A DNA stretch of 64,000 bases from an uncultured Blautia sp. GTDB lineage: Bacteria; Bacillota; Clostridia; Lachnospirales; Lachnospiraceae. Made by a program: the position numbers and the translations under genes. Shown piece after piece: positions 51,000 to 59,162 of this stretch (position 1 is the first letter of the stretch; every line of letters starts with the position of its first letter). The DNA lies in the NCBI GenBank assembly GCA_900539145.1, contig UQAX01000003.1:1-64000 (forward strand), in the 5' to 3' direction. The notes under the pieces are model-generated. The model saw nothing but the letters and a program-made list of their open reading frames with translations, was not told where the DNA came from and did not search any database.

Positions 51000-51072
51000 G
51001 CGCCTTTAGCTCAGTTGGTAGAGCAGTAGACTCTTAATCTATTTGTCCAGGGTTCGAGTCCCTGAAGGCGCA
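51000..51072 (+). tRNA. tRNA-Lys (CTT)
   Basis: The 73-base cloverleaf has acceptor GCGCCTT/AAGGCGC, D arm AGCTCAGTTGGTAGAGC, anticodon loop CTCTTAA with anticodon CTT, and T arm CAGGG-TTCGAGT-CCCTG. Discriminator is A; CCA is not encoded. Confidence 0.96.
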
Positions 51073-51080
51073 TGAAAAAG

Positions 51081-51123
51081 CACTGTTTTTGCAGACAAGA
51101 GAGCTGCGGGGACGGTGTTTTTT
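51081..51123 (+). terminator. Terminator of tRNA-Lys
   Basis: A 14-position stem (51081-51094 with 51104-51117, several G-U pairs) is followed by six T. Confidence 0.75.
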
Positions 51124-51154
51124 GCTGTGTAATTGCAATTTGGCTTTTGGATAT

Positions 51155-51194
51155 AAAAAAATCAGGAACATCTATATATGCAGATATTCCTGAC
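51155..51194 (-). terminator. Terminator of the yqeY-like gene
   Basis: On the minus strand GTCAGGAATATCT pairs with AGATGTTCCTGAT (one mismatch) and is followed by seven T (51161-51155). Confidence 0.85.
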
Positions 51195-51220
51195 TTAGAT
51201 TTTAGATAACAGTTATCTTT

Positions 51221-51667
51221 TTACGCCATCATAGATGCCAAAACCTGATTTACCAGCTTTCCGTCAGCAATTCCTTTCACCTTAGGCATCAGCACTTTCA
51301 TGATTTTGCCTTTGTCTTTTCCGGTCGGTGTTTCGATAGAAAGCTCGCTTAATATGCCCTGAATAACTTCTTTAATTTCATCTTCGTTCAGCATTTTCGG
51401 AGCAAATTCTTCGTAAACAGCAATACGTTTTGTACATTCTTCAATCATCTCTGTTCTGTCCTTCGGAGTCAGCTCAAGAGTTTCTTTTGTCTGTTTGATT
51501 TCTTTTAAAACAACCTCGTTTTCTTCTGCTTCTGTTAAATCCTCACGTTTGTCGATTGCCTTATTTTTTAATGCAGACAGCAGCATGGATAAGGAGTCTT
51601 TACGTTCTTTGTCACCTGCTTTCATGGCAGTAACCATAGCTTTTCTTACTTCATCAATTTTACTCAT
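51221..51667 (-). CDS. GatB/YqeY domain-containing protein
   Basis: This 148-residue helical protein of the YqeY family resembles the tail domain of GatB, the amidotransferase subunit that matures Gln- and Asn-tRNA. MVTAMKAGDKERKDSLSMLLSALKNKAIDKRE and the C-terminal GKIMKVLMPKVKGIADGKLVNQVL are typical. GGAGAGATTTCATA precedes the ATG. Its precise role is not established; a part in tRNA-dependent amidation is only inferred from the domain. Confidence 0.93.
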   Translation of the reverse strand: MSKIDEVRKAMVTAMKAGDKERKDSLSMLLSALKNKAIDKREDLTEAEENEVVLKEIKQTKETLELTPKDRTEMIEECTKRIAVYEEFAPKMLNEDEIKEVIQGILSELSIETPTGKDKGKIMKVLMPKVKGIADGKLVNQVLASMMA

Positions 51668-51721
51668 TATGAAATCTCTCCTTTATTTTTTATATCTATC
51701 ATACCATGATTTTCAACTTCG

Positions 51722-52360
51722 TCAATGAATACGCAGAAGGTTCCAGTGAAAATGTGCTGCAAGTGCACGAATAACTACTGTGACAATAAGACCTAGAACA
51801 AGTCCTGCTGCCTCTCCGATTGTACTTCGACATACAATGCAGACAATTCCTCCGGCAATGGAAGCGCTGGCGTAGACCTCACGTACCAGAATATAAGGCG
51901 TTTCGCTTGCCATAATATCACGGATAACACCGCCGCCTACACCGGTAAGAACACCGATAAACAAGAAAAAGAAGGCGTTGTCATCGGTTACATGGCGGGA
52001 TGCAGTCTGAATACCTACTACGGTAAAAATCCCCAATCCCACAGTATCACACCAGAGCATAACCTTATCGTAAAATTTATTTTTGATTTTAGAATGAATA
52101 ATATCAGGATTGGTATATACAATGGCAAACAATAAGGTGGATGTAATGATTGCGAATAAAATGTAGACAGGCTGGGCAAATGCAGTAGGAGGCGTTACGC
52201 CTAAAATAACATCTCTCATAATACCGCCGCCAACTGCTGTTGTAGCGCCTAAAATGTTTACACCAAATATATCCATTTTCTTTTCAATCGCAAGCATGGC
52301 GCCGGAGGAAGCAAATGCCACCGTACCAATAATTTCCAGAATGAAAGTGAAAATATCCAT
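51722..52360 (-). CDS. TRIC-family membrane channel (UPF0126/YadS-like)
   Basis: This 212-residue protein has about seven helices in two homologous halves: GATTAVGGGIMRDVILG in the first and GVLTGVGGGVIRDIMA in the second. These GGG-x2-RD motifs mark the trimeric intracellular cation channel family. It probably conducts potassium or acts in glycine-related transport; the substrate is unknown. AAGGGGGACTTTTCTA precedes the ATG. It is followed by the yqeY-like gene after 54 bases. Confidence 0.9.
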   Translation of the reverse strand: MDIFTFILEIIGTVAFASSGAMLAIEKKMDIFGVNILGATTAVGGGIMRDVILGVTPPTAFAQPVYILFAIITSTLLFAIVYTNPDIIHSKIKNKFYDKVMLWCDTVGLGIFTVVGIQTASRHVTDDNAFFFLFIGVLTGVGGGVIRDIMASETPYILVREVYASASIAGGIVCIVCRSTIGEAAGLVLGLIVTVVIRALAAHFHWNLLRIH

Positions 52361-52474
52361 TAGAAAAGTCCCCCTTGCAAGTATAATTCAACACCTATGT
52401 GCCGATAAACTGATTTTTTAACTTAGTATACCATGTTTCTGCAAAAAAAACGTCATAAAAAGAGGGATATCCGG

Positions 52475-52503
52475 TTGACTTTTCTTGTATTCTTTGCTAC
52501 ATT
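52475..52503 (+). promoter_or_regulatory. Promoter of the NSS transporter gene
   Basis: TTGACT (52475-52480), 17 bases and TACATT (52498-52503) are seen about 85 bases before the ATG. Confidence 0.5.
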
Positions 52504-52586
52504 GATGAAGTATAGTTTTAAAATTTAACGCATCAATCGGTGATATTGCCAATAAGGGCAGATTATCGGGAGATAGGAGGAAAAAT

Positions 52587-53906
52587 ATGCACAATCATAA
52601 AAATGGAAGCTTTACAAATTCGCTGGGATTTGTACTGGCTTGCGTAGGTTCAGCAGTAGGATTGGGAAATATCTGGATGTTCCCTTACCGACTGGGAGAG
52701 TATGGGGGAGCAGCCTTTTTAATTCCCTATATTTTCTTTATTTGTCTGTTTGGCTTTGTAGGACTTTCAGCAGAATTTGCAATCGGCAGAAAAGCAGGAA
52801 CAGGAACACTGGGTTCTTACGAGCTTTGCTGGAAAGAAAAGAAGAAAGAAAAAGTAGGAAAAGTGTTGGGGTGGATACCGCTTTTAGGTTCTCTTGGAAT
52901 TGCCATCGGATATTCTGTAATTATCGGATGGGTTTTGAGATTTTTATGCGGTTCTGTTACAAATACGGTTTTAGAGCAGGACTCAGCAGAATATTTTGCT
53001 GATGTGACTGCATTTATGGGAAATGTGCCATGGCACGTACTTGTAATTGCAATTACTGTAATTGTGCTTCTCATTGGTGCGGCTACGCAGATTGAGAAAG
53101 CAAATAAGATATTGATGCCTTTGTTTTTTGTATTGTTTTCCATATTGGCAGTAAGAGTATTCTTCCTTCCGGGAGCAAAAGAGGGTTATGAATTTTTGTT
53201 TGTACCGAAATGGGAAGCGTTGGCAAATATTGATACATGGGTAATGGCTATGGGACAGGCATTCTTCTCTCTGTCTATTACAGGTTCGGGGATGATTGTT
53301 TACGGCTCTTATTTAAGCAAGAAAGAAGACATTCCAAGGGCATCCATGCAGACAGCGTTTTTTGATACGATAGCAGCCATGCTTTCTGCTTTGGCAATTA
53401 TGCCGGCAGTATTTGCTTTTGGTATTGAACCTTCCGCAGGACCGTCTTTAATGTTTGTGACTATTCCGAACATTTTCAAACAGATGCCGATGGGAAGACT
53501 GTTTGCAGTTATCTTTTTCCTGTCTGTATGTTTTGCAGGAATTACTTCTTTAATCAATATGTTTGAAGCTGTGATTGAGAGCTGGCAGCATAAATTTAAA
53601 TTAAAAAGAAATCATGCAGTTTTACTTTGCGGTGCACTGACACTTATTGTCGGACTTTTCATGGAAGAAGAAGCAAGAGTAGGAACATGGATGGACTTTA
53701 TTACTATTATTGTAGTTCCGTTTGGTGCAGTTCTGGGAGCAATTTCTATCTACTATATTTTAGGATTTGATAAAATTAAGGAAGAATTGGAAGAAGGACG
53801 TAAAAAGGGGCTTTCAAAAATCTTCAAACCTACCGCAAAATACATCTATGTGCCTTTGACAATTATTGTATTTATTTTAGGACTGGTTTATAAAGGAATT
53901 GGTTGA
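52587..53906 (+). CDS. Sodium-dependent transporter, NSS (SNF) family
   Basis: The 439-residue protein has about eleven helices. The N-terminal FVLACVGSAVGLGNIWMFPYRLGEYGGAAFLIPY carries the unwound sodium/substrate site of helix 1, and SLSITGSGMIVYGSYL is the helix 6 region. Bacterial relatives (MhsT, Tyt1) import hydrophobic or aromatic amino acids, so an amino acid is the likely substrate. GATAGGAGG precedes the ATG. It is monocistronic with its own terminator. Confidence 0.93.
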   Translation: MHNHKNGSFTNSLGFVLACVGSAVGLGNIWMFPYRLGEYGGAAFLIPYIFFICLFGFVGLSAEFAIGRKAGTGTLGSYELCWKEKKKEKVGKVLGWIPLLGSLGIAIGYSVIIGWVLRFLCGSVTNTVLEQDSAEYFADVTAFMGNVPWHVLVIAITVIVLLIGAATQIEKANKILMPLFFVLFSILAVRVFFLPGAKEGYEFLFVPKWEALANIDTWVMAMGQAFFSLSITGSGMIVYGSYLSKKEDIPRASMQTAFFDTIAAMLSALAIMPAVFAFGIEPSAGPSLMFVTIPNIFKQMPMGRLFAVIFFLSVCFAGITSLINMFEAVIESWQHKFKLKRNHAVLLCGALTLIVGLFMEEEARVGTWMDFITIIVVPFGAVLGAISIYYILGFDKIKEELEEGRKKGLSKIFKPTAKYIYVPLTIIVFILGLVYKGIG

Positions 53907-53914
53907 TTTATTGG

Positions 53915-53948
53915 GAAGATGTTGTTTGATACAGCATCTTCTTTTTTT
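53915..53948 (+). terminator. Terminator of the NSS transporter gene
   Basis: GAAGATGTTGT (53915-53925) pairs with ACAGCATCTTC (53931-53941) with one mismatch, followed by seven T. Confidence 0.92.
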
Positions 53949-53961
53949 GCGCGTAAATAAG

Positions 53962-54012
53962 TTGACATAAACTTAAAACTCATATTATAATTGTGAAATA
54001 ATTAGTTCACAA
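53962..54012 (+). promoter_or_regulatory. Promoter and palindromic operator of the CapA-like gene
   Basis: TTGACA (53962-53967), 18 bases and TATAAT (53986-53991) form a strong promoter. Directly downstream, over the expected start site, is an inverted repeat TTGTGAA-N8-TTCACAA (53991-54012), a good repressor-site candidate. Confidence 0.7.
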
Positions 54013-54069
54013 AATTTATGCGGAAATTTGCATGTTAAGATAAAGTGATGATTAAGGAAGGAGATTATC

Positions 54070-55545
54070 ATGAGCGAGCATCGTAGAAGACGTAGAGAGG
54101 AAGAAGAAGCCAGAAGGCGGGAAATAGAAAGACGCAGAAGAATTATCAGAGAAAGAAAAAGACGTCAGAGAATTATGCGCCAGAGAATGATTTTAGCAGG
54201 AATTGGCGCACTTGTTTTGGTCGTTGGCGGCATTGCTGTGGGAACGTCTGTACATAAGAAAAATGAAGAAAAACAGGCGAAGAAGATAGAAGAACAGAAG
54301 AAACAGGAGGCAGCAGCAGAAGAGGAGAATGTGCTTCAGATGGTAGCGGTAGGGGATAATCTTATTCACGACGCTGTTATTAACTCCGGTAAAGAGCAGG
54401 AGTGGAATTTTGATTTTCTGTATGAGAACATTAAGGAAGACATAGAAAAGGCTGATTTGGCATCAGTAAATCAGGAAACGCCTTTTATTAAGGAGCATGA
54501 TAAGGCAGCAGGTTATCCTGATTTTGCAACGCCCACAGAAGTAGGTGACGCATTGGTAAAAGCAGGCTTTGACATTGTTACACAGGCAACAGAACACGCA
54601 TTTGACAGAGAAAGTGACGGAATTACAGACTCCGTAGAGTTTTGGAAGAAAAGCTATCCGAAGATTGTCGACCTTGGAATACATGGAGAAGCTGACGAAG
54701 CCAGATATCAGGTAATTAAGAAGAAAAATTTTAAAGTTGCCGTGATGAATTACAGTTCTATGGTAAGTGAAAATCACTCTATTCCGGAAGAAGAAAGTTA
54801 TATGGTGGATACCTATTCAGAAAAGAATATCAAAGAGGATTTGGCAAAGGCAGAAAAAGAAGCAGATGTAAGTATTGTATATCTTCACGGAGGGAAAAGT
54901 GACGCAGAGGATACAGACGAAAAGCTTCAGGAAAAAATTGATTTTCTGGCAGAACAGGGAGCGGATGTCGTAATCTGTTCACATCCTCATATTTTGAAAA
55001 AATACGGAAAGCTGACAAGACCGGATGGAAAAGAAATGCTGGTGTATTATTCTCTTGGAAATTTTGTAAGTCATCAATCATCTTTGGAAAATCTTCTGGG
55101 AGGAATGGCAGAATTTACATTAAAAAAGGATGCGAAGTCAGGAGAAGTAACTATTGAGGAATATGGTTTAGTTCCGTTGGTAATACATTATAATGACGAT
55201 TTTACAGAAATGGGAGTTTATAAGCTTTCTGATTACACAGACGCATTGGCTGAGGAACACAAAATTCATACAGAAGATGAAGAAGCAGAGTTTACAGTGG
55301 CTGCTTTAAAAGAAGCGGCTGAAAAAGTGGCAACTCCGGTAACCGACAGCACAGAGAAGACTTCCGGCGAAGAAGTAGATGCGAAACAGGGAGATGCAGA
55401 AAAAGATACGAAGGAAGGCAGCAATACGTCAGAAAAGACAGAAGGGCAGACTGTAAATTCAGACAGTAAGTCGGACAAGCAAAAGGAGAATGAGGACAGT
55501 CAGACAGACAAGGAAACCTCAAAGAAGACTAAAAAAGAAGAATAA
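54070..55545 (+). CDS. CapA-family (poly-gamma-glutamate capsule type) membrane protein
   Basis: This 491-residue protein starts with about 50 very Arg/Glu-rich residues, then one membrane helix (about 43-62), so the body is outside the cell. The CapA metallophosphoesterase-like domain (about 92-400) shows VAVGDNLIHDAV, SVNQETPF, TEHAFDR, VYLHGGKSD and ICSHPHILKKY-LVYYSLGNFV. A Lys/Glu/Ser-rich tail of about 80 residues follows. CapA is needed for capsule poly-gamma-glutamate in Bacillus, but no capBC are nearby, so the role here is open. AAGGAAGGAG precedes the ATG. Confidence 0.88.
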   Translation: MSEHRRRRREEEEARRREIERRRRIIRERKRRQRIMRQRMILAGIGALVLVVGGIAVGTSVHKKNEEKQAKKIEEQKKQEAAAEEENVLQMVAVGDNLIHDAVINSGKEQEWNFDFLYENIKEDIEKADLASVNQETPFIKEHDKAAGYPDFATPTEVGDALVKAGFDIVTQATEHAFDRESDGITDSVEFWKKSYPKIVDLGIHGEADEARYQVIKKKNFKVAVMNYSSMVSENHSIPEEESYMVDTYSEKNIKEDLAKAEKEADVSIVYLHGGKSDAEDTDEKLQEKIDFLAEQGADVVICSHPHILKKYGKLTRPDGKEMLVYYSLGNFVSHQSSLENLLGGMAEFTLKKDAKSGEVTIEEYGLVPLVIHYNDDFTEMGVYKLSDYTDALAEEHKIHTEDEEAEFTVAALKEAAEKVATPVTDSTEKTSGEEVDAKQGDAEKDTKEGSNTSEKTEGQTVNSDSKSDKQKENEDSQTDKETSKKTKKEE

Positions 55546-55553
55546 TTTGGCAG

Positions 55554-55600
55554 GAGAGCAAGAAGAAGCTGAAAATCAGCCTCTTACTGCTCTCTTTTTT
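55554..55600 (+). terminator. Terminator of the CapA-like gene
   Basis: GAGAGCA (55554-55560) with TGCTCTC (55588-55594) and inner pairing AAGAAGAAGCTGA/TCAGCCTCTT form a long stem followed by TTTTTTC. The 3' side overlaps the last codons of the convergent small gene. Confidence 0.8.
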
Positions 55601-55796
55601 CTTTTGTTTTTTCTACATAACAATCAGGAGAGTAGGGAAGTATTTCTTTATAGGAGTCAATTTCCGAGAGGGATTTCGGCATGGCGGGGATGAGTCCGGT
55701 AGCCTCTGTTGTAGCGCAGCCGTCTAAATCATTGATGGAAGTGGCTTCTACGTTGAATTTGTCAAAATGGGAATTTTTTATTGTATTTTTATTCAT
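55584..55796 (-). CDS. Small protein of unknown function, 70 residues
   Basis: ATG 55796 has a near-perfect ribosome site, AGGAGG 6 bases upstream, which argues that this short frame is expressed. The protein starts MNKNTIKNSHFDKFNVEAT, has no signal peptide or membrane segment, contains two cysteines (about residues 27 and 59) and ends in a Lys/Glu-rich tail. I do not recognise a family. It is convergent with the CapA-like gene and divergent from the MATE gene. A peptide precursor is conceivable, but no modification enzyme is adjacent. Confidence 0.55.
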   Translation of the reverse strand: MNKNTIKNSHFDKFNVEATSINDLDGCATTEATGLIPAMPKSLSEIDSYKEILPYSPDCYVEKTKEKREQ

Positions 55797-55915
55797 AATG
55801 CGCCTCCTGTTTTTCTTTTAGTATTTCCGAAAAGCAGTGCGGTATGTATGAAATGATTGACAAAAAACAACGAAATCGTTATGCTGTATGAGGTAGAAAA
55901 GGAGGGAAAACAAAA

Positions 55916-57259
55916 ATGGATAAAAATACAAATGCAATGGGGACAAAAAAAGTAATGCCCCTTTTGATTTCCATGTCTGTGCCGCCTATGATTTCTATGT
56001 TGATACAAGCGTTATATAATATTGTAGACAGCATGTATGTAGCCAGAGTAAGTGAAGACGCTCTGACAGCAGTTTCCCTGGCGTATCCGCTGCAAAATAT
56101 GATTTTAGCAGTATCCTGTGGATTTGGTATTGGTTTAAGTGCCTGTGCTGCCAGAGCGCTGGGTGCAAAGGATGACAAAGAAGTTACGGCAACAGCGAAC
56201 CACGGACTGATATTTTGTGCAGTACATTGGCTTTTGTTTGTACTTGCGGGAATTTTCCTGACAAGACCATTTCTCAGTGCGTTTACAGACAGTCCTGAGA
56301 TTTTGGATATGAGCTGCCAATATACACAGGTTGTTTTATTTTTCAGTGTCGGAAGCATGTATCATTTATATTCCGAAAAACTGTTTCAGGCAACGGGAAA
56401 TATGATTATGCCTATGTTTTTTCAGGGAATAGGAGCTATTTTTAATATTATCTTAGACCCTGTGTTAATCTTCGGATGGTTTGGTCTGCCTGCGATGGGC
56501 GTGCAGGGTGCAGCCATTGCAACGGTTGCGGCACAGATTTTAGCAGCAGTGCTTTCTATGGGATTTTTCCTGAAAAAATGTCCGTCTATTAAAATCAATT
56601 TCAAAGGGTTCCGTCTGGACGGAGCAATTTTGAAAAAAATTTATACGGTGGGAATTCCTTCTGCCATTATGATGGCAATGCCGTCTATTCTGGTAGCAGC
56701 CTTAAATTCTGTTTTGGCAGCTTTTTCAGCAACTGCCATTGCAGTATTCGGACTTTACATTAAAATTCAGTCTTTTGTATATATGCCGGCAAATGGTGTT
56801 GTGCAGGGTATGCGTCCGATTATGAGCTACAATTATGGTGCGGGAAATAAAAAACGTATGAAGGAAACGCTAAAGGCAAGCATGGAAGCAACCGGTGTAA
56901 TTATGCTGGCAGGTATGCTGTTGTTTTTGCTGTTTCCGGGATTTATTATGAAGCTGTTTGACGCAAATGAGGAAATGCTGAAAATCGGCGTACCAATGCT
57001 TCGGGTAATTGCAGTGGGATTTTTAATTTCCACGGTAGGCTGCGTACTTTCCGGTGCATTTGAAGCGTTGGGAAAAGGAATTCAGTCACTGGTGATTTCT
57101 GTGCTGCGTCAGTTGGTAATTATTATTCCTTTAGCTGCATTATTATCTAAGAGCATGGGGCTGTTCGGAGTATGGATTACCTTTCCAATCGCAGAGCTTT
57201 TGGCGGCTCTTGTAGGCTGCGTACTTTACAGACATTTTATGAAGCATTTGAAATTATAG
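55916..57259 (+). CDS. MATE-family efflux transporter
   Basis: This 447-residue protein has twelve predicted helices in two homologous halves. LLISMSVPPMISMLIQALYNIVDSMYVA at the start and GVVQGMRPIMSYNYGAGNKKRMKET in the second half are typical of the NorM/DinF-like cation-driven drug exporters. AAAGGAGGGAAAAC precedes the ATG. It probably shares a transcript with the deacylase gene 10 bases downstream. Substrate cannot be predicted. Confidence 0.94.
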   Translation: MDKNTNAMGTKKVMPLLISMSVPPMISMLIQALYNIVDSMYVARVSEDALTAVSLAYPLQNMILAVSCGFGIGLSACAARALGAKDDKEVTATANHGLIFCAVHWLLFVLAGIFLTRPFLSAFTDSPEILDMSCQYTQVVLFFSVGSMYHLYSEKLFQATGNMIMPMFFQGIGAIFNIILDPVLIFGWFGLPAMGVQGAAIATVAAQILAAVLSMGFFLKKCPSIKINFKGFRLDGAILKKIYTVGIPSAIMMAMPSILVAALNSVLAAFSATAIAVFGLYIKIQSFVYMPANGVVQGMRPIMSYNYGAGNKKRMKETLKASMEATGVIMLAGMLLFLLFPGFIMKLFDANEEMLKIGVPMLRVIAVGFLISTVGCVLSGAFEALGKGIQSLVISVLRQLVIIIPLAALLSKSMGLFGVWITFPIAELLAALVGCVLYRHFMKHLKL

Positions 57260-57269
57260 GAGTGAAGCA

Positions 57270-57770
57270 ATGGGAAAGCATAAAGAAAAAGAAATTAAGA
57301 CAAATGCAATGAGAATTTTAGAGAAAAATAAAATTCCTTATGAGGTTCTTCAATATGAGTGCGATGAGTTTATTGACGGACTCCATACCGCACAAAAAAC
57401 AGGAGCTCCTGTGGAGCAATCTTTTAAAACTTTGATTGTGCAGGGGAAAAGTAAAGAGTATTATGTTGTTGTTATTCCCATTGCTCTTGAAATTGACTTG
57501 AAAAAAGCTGCAAAAGCAGTGGGGGAAAAATCCGTAGAGCTTATTCATGTAAAGGATATTACAAAAGTGAGCGGTTACGTGAGAGGCGGCTGCAGTCCGT
57601 TGGGAATGAAAAAACAGTATGCTACCATTATTCACGAAAGCGCTCTTGCGTATGAGGAAATCTATGTAAGCGGAGGAAGAATTGGCACGACATTGAAATT
57701 AAATCCAAAAGATTTAGCTGAAGTTGTATCGGGAAAATTTGTTGAAATAGCAACGGGATATACACATTGA
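57270..57770 (+). CDS. ybaK: Cys-tRNA(Pro)/Cys-tRNA(Cys) deacylase YbaK
   Basis: The 166-residue YbaK/EbsC protein hydrolyses mischarged Cys-tRNA(Pro), a translation fidelity function. Motifs VEQSFKTLIVQG, the conserved lysine in FKTL, VSGYVRGGCSPLGMKK and IYVSGGRIGTTLKLNPKDL match the family. A weak TAGGAGTGAAGCA ribosome site precedes the ATG. The terminator begins before its stop codon. Confidence 0.94.
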   Translation: MGKHKEKEIKTNAMRILEKNKIPYEVLQYECDEFIDGLHTAQKTGAPVEQSFKTLIVQGKSKEYYVVVIPIALEIDLKKAAKAVGEKSVELIHVKDITKVSGYVRGGCSPLGMKKQYATIIHESALAYEEIYVSGGRIGTTLKLNPKDLAEVVSGKFVEIATGYTH

Positions 57771-57793
57771 GGTATATCCCGCCTTTTGTTTTT
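57755..57793 (+). terminator. Terminator of the MATE-ybaK unit
   Basis: GGGATATAC (57755-57763) pairs with GTATATCCC (57772-57780), followed by GCCTTTTGTTTTT. The 5' arm lies within the last codons of ybaK. Confidence 0.75.
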
Positions 57794-57816
57794 GAAAGAT
57801 TAAATCTTGAAAAAAT

Positions 57817-58431
57817 TTATAAACGGAAAGAGTCCTTTACAATATCTGCAAGGAGCTGCTGTCCTTGAGTGGTAAGATGAATACCGTCGGTAGTAATGTT
57901 TTCATATCCCTGTTCCTGAATTTTATTATTCAAAGGTGCTTGCAGCGGAATGAAATAAGCACCATAATTGCGGGCAAGCTTCTGAATGTTTTTAGACATT
58001 TTTTTCTGCCATGGTACCCAGTCTTCATATTTTTCATGCTGAGGCAGAATAAAAGGTTCTAAAATAATGACTTTTGCCTGTGTTTCTCTGGATAAATCAA
58101 AAAGCATTTCGTGATAGGCACGGATACTGTCTTCCAGCATATAGAGCTTATCCTGTTCGGAAGCAGAGGAATTTGCAATCAGTCCGATATCATTCACTCC
58201 CACCAGAATACTGATATAATCAGGCTTTAAGGAAATACATTCACGATGGAGAGTTTCTGCAACATTTTGTACGACGTAACCCTCTACACCACGGTTGAGA
58301 ATGTTCCAGTTCTGGCTTTGCGCTTTTAAACGTTCTGAAAATATATTTACATAACCAAATCCCAGCTCGTTAGGAGAAGTTTTCCTGCCGGCATCGGTAA
58401 TACTGTCACCTAAAAATATAATAAGTCCCAT
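57817..58431 (-). CDS. SGNH/GDSL-family hydrolase
   Basis: This 204-residue esterase/acetylxylan-esterase-like enzyme has no signal peptide. Block I is IFLGDSITDAG with nucleophile Ser10, block III is VGVNDIG and block V is DGIHLTTQGQ with the catalytic Asp and His. Such enzymes remove acyl groups from sugars or lipids; no substrate can be assigned. AAGGAGTATAGACT precedes the ATG. It stands alone between ybaK and the pilus locus. Confidence 0.9.
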   Translation of the reverse strand: MGLIIFLGDSITDAGRKTSPNELGFGYVNIFSERLKAQSQNWNILNRGVEGYVVQNVAETLHRECISLKPDYISILVGVNDIGLIANSSASEQDKLYMLEDSIRAYHEMLFDLSRETQAKVIILEPFILPQHEKYEDWVPWQKKMSKNIQKLARNYGAYFIPLQAPLNNKIQEQGYENITTDGIHLTTQGQQLLADIVKDSFRL

Positions 58432-58544
58432 AGTCTATACTCCTTATTACTGTTTCTATTCAATATTTTAACTGAAAATCACAGAGATTGCAAATGCTAA
58501 TTTTGTGTAGTCTATCCAAATCGAAAAATTAGTAATAATTTCTC

Positions 58545-58573
58545 TTTACAAATCCTTTTTCTGAGACTATAAT
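58545..58573 (+). promoter_or_regulatory. Promoter of the Tad pilus operon
   Basis: TTTACA (58545-58550), 17 bases and TATAAT (58568-58573) precede the first tad gene by about 80 bases. The leader holds a 14-base perfect palindrome, CAGTCGTTCGACTG, at 58599-58612. Confidence 0.7.
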
Positions 58574-58652
58574 CAGATACAACTTCAAGATATTCTTACA
58601 GTCGTTCGACTGGGATTTTCCAAAGATTTTATAAAATAAAAGAGGTGATTTG

Positions 58653-59162
58653 TTGTCAGTACAATCGTTATTTGTATTGTGTTTTTCGGGTATTGCCATG
58701 TGCATGGATTTTCTGATGGAAAGGGTGGTGAACGGATTTATTGTGGTGCTTTTTCTGACAGGCTTTTTCTGGCAGATGGGAGAAAATGGAATTGTGGGGG
58801 CCTTATCAGGAGGCTTGGGATTATTATTGCCCTGTGTTTTGCTGTTCCCGTTGTTTTATTTTCGAATGTTAGGTGCAGGAGACATAAAATTATTTTCCGG
58901 TCTGGGAATTTTTTTAGGTGTAACTGCTGTTTTTAAGCTTATTCTTTGTTCTCTTTTTCTGGGAGGACTTTTATCTTTCGCATTTCTGATTTCCTGTGGG
59001 AATTTCAAAGAGCGATTTTCTTATTTTTTCAATTATGTTTATGAATATAGTCAAAGCAGGGTGCTGTGTGCTTATAGGAAAAAGGGCAGTCGGCCTGAAA
59101 ATTTCCATTTTACAGTACCGATATTTCTAAGCGTTATGCTTTATGTAGGAGGATTTTATTGA
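58653..59162 (+). CDS. tadV: A24-family prepilin peptidase (TadV/CpaA-like)
   Basis: This 169-residue membrane aspartyl protease would process Flp-type prepilins. The two catalytic Asp are expected in CMDFLMERVVNGF (near residue 19) and LGAGDIKLF (about 74-82), the second being the diagnostic GxGD motif. It has about five helices. GAGGTG at 58642 lies 5 bases before TTG 58653; a TTG 3 bases earlier is also possible. It is the first gene of the locus and overlaps the next by 4 bases. Confidence 0.88.
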   Translation: MSVQSLFVLCFSGIAMCMDFLMERVVNGFIVVLFLTGFFWQMGENGIVGALSGGLGLLLPCVLLFPLFYFRMLGAGDIKLFSGLGIFLGVTAVFKLILCSLFLGGLLSFAFLISCGNFKERFSYFFNYVYEYSQSRVLCAYRKKGSRPENFHFTVPIFLSVMLYVGGFY

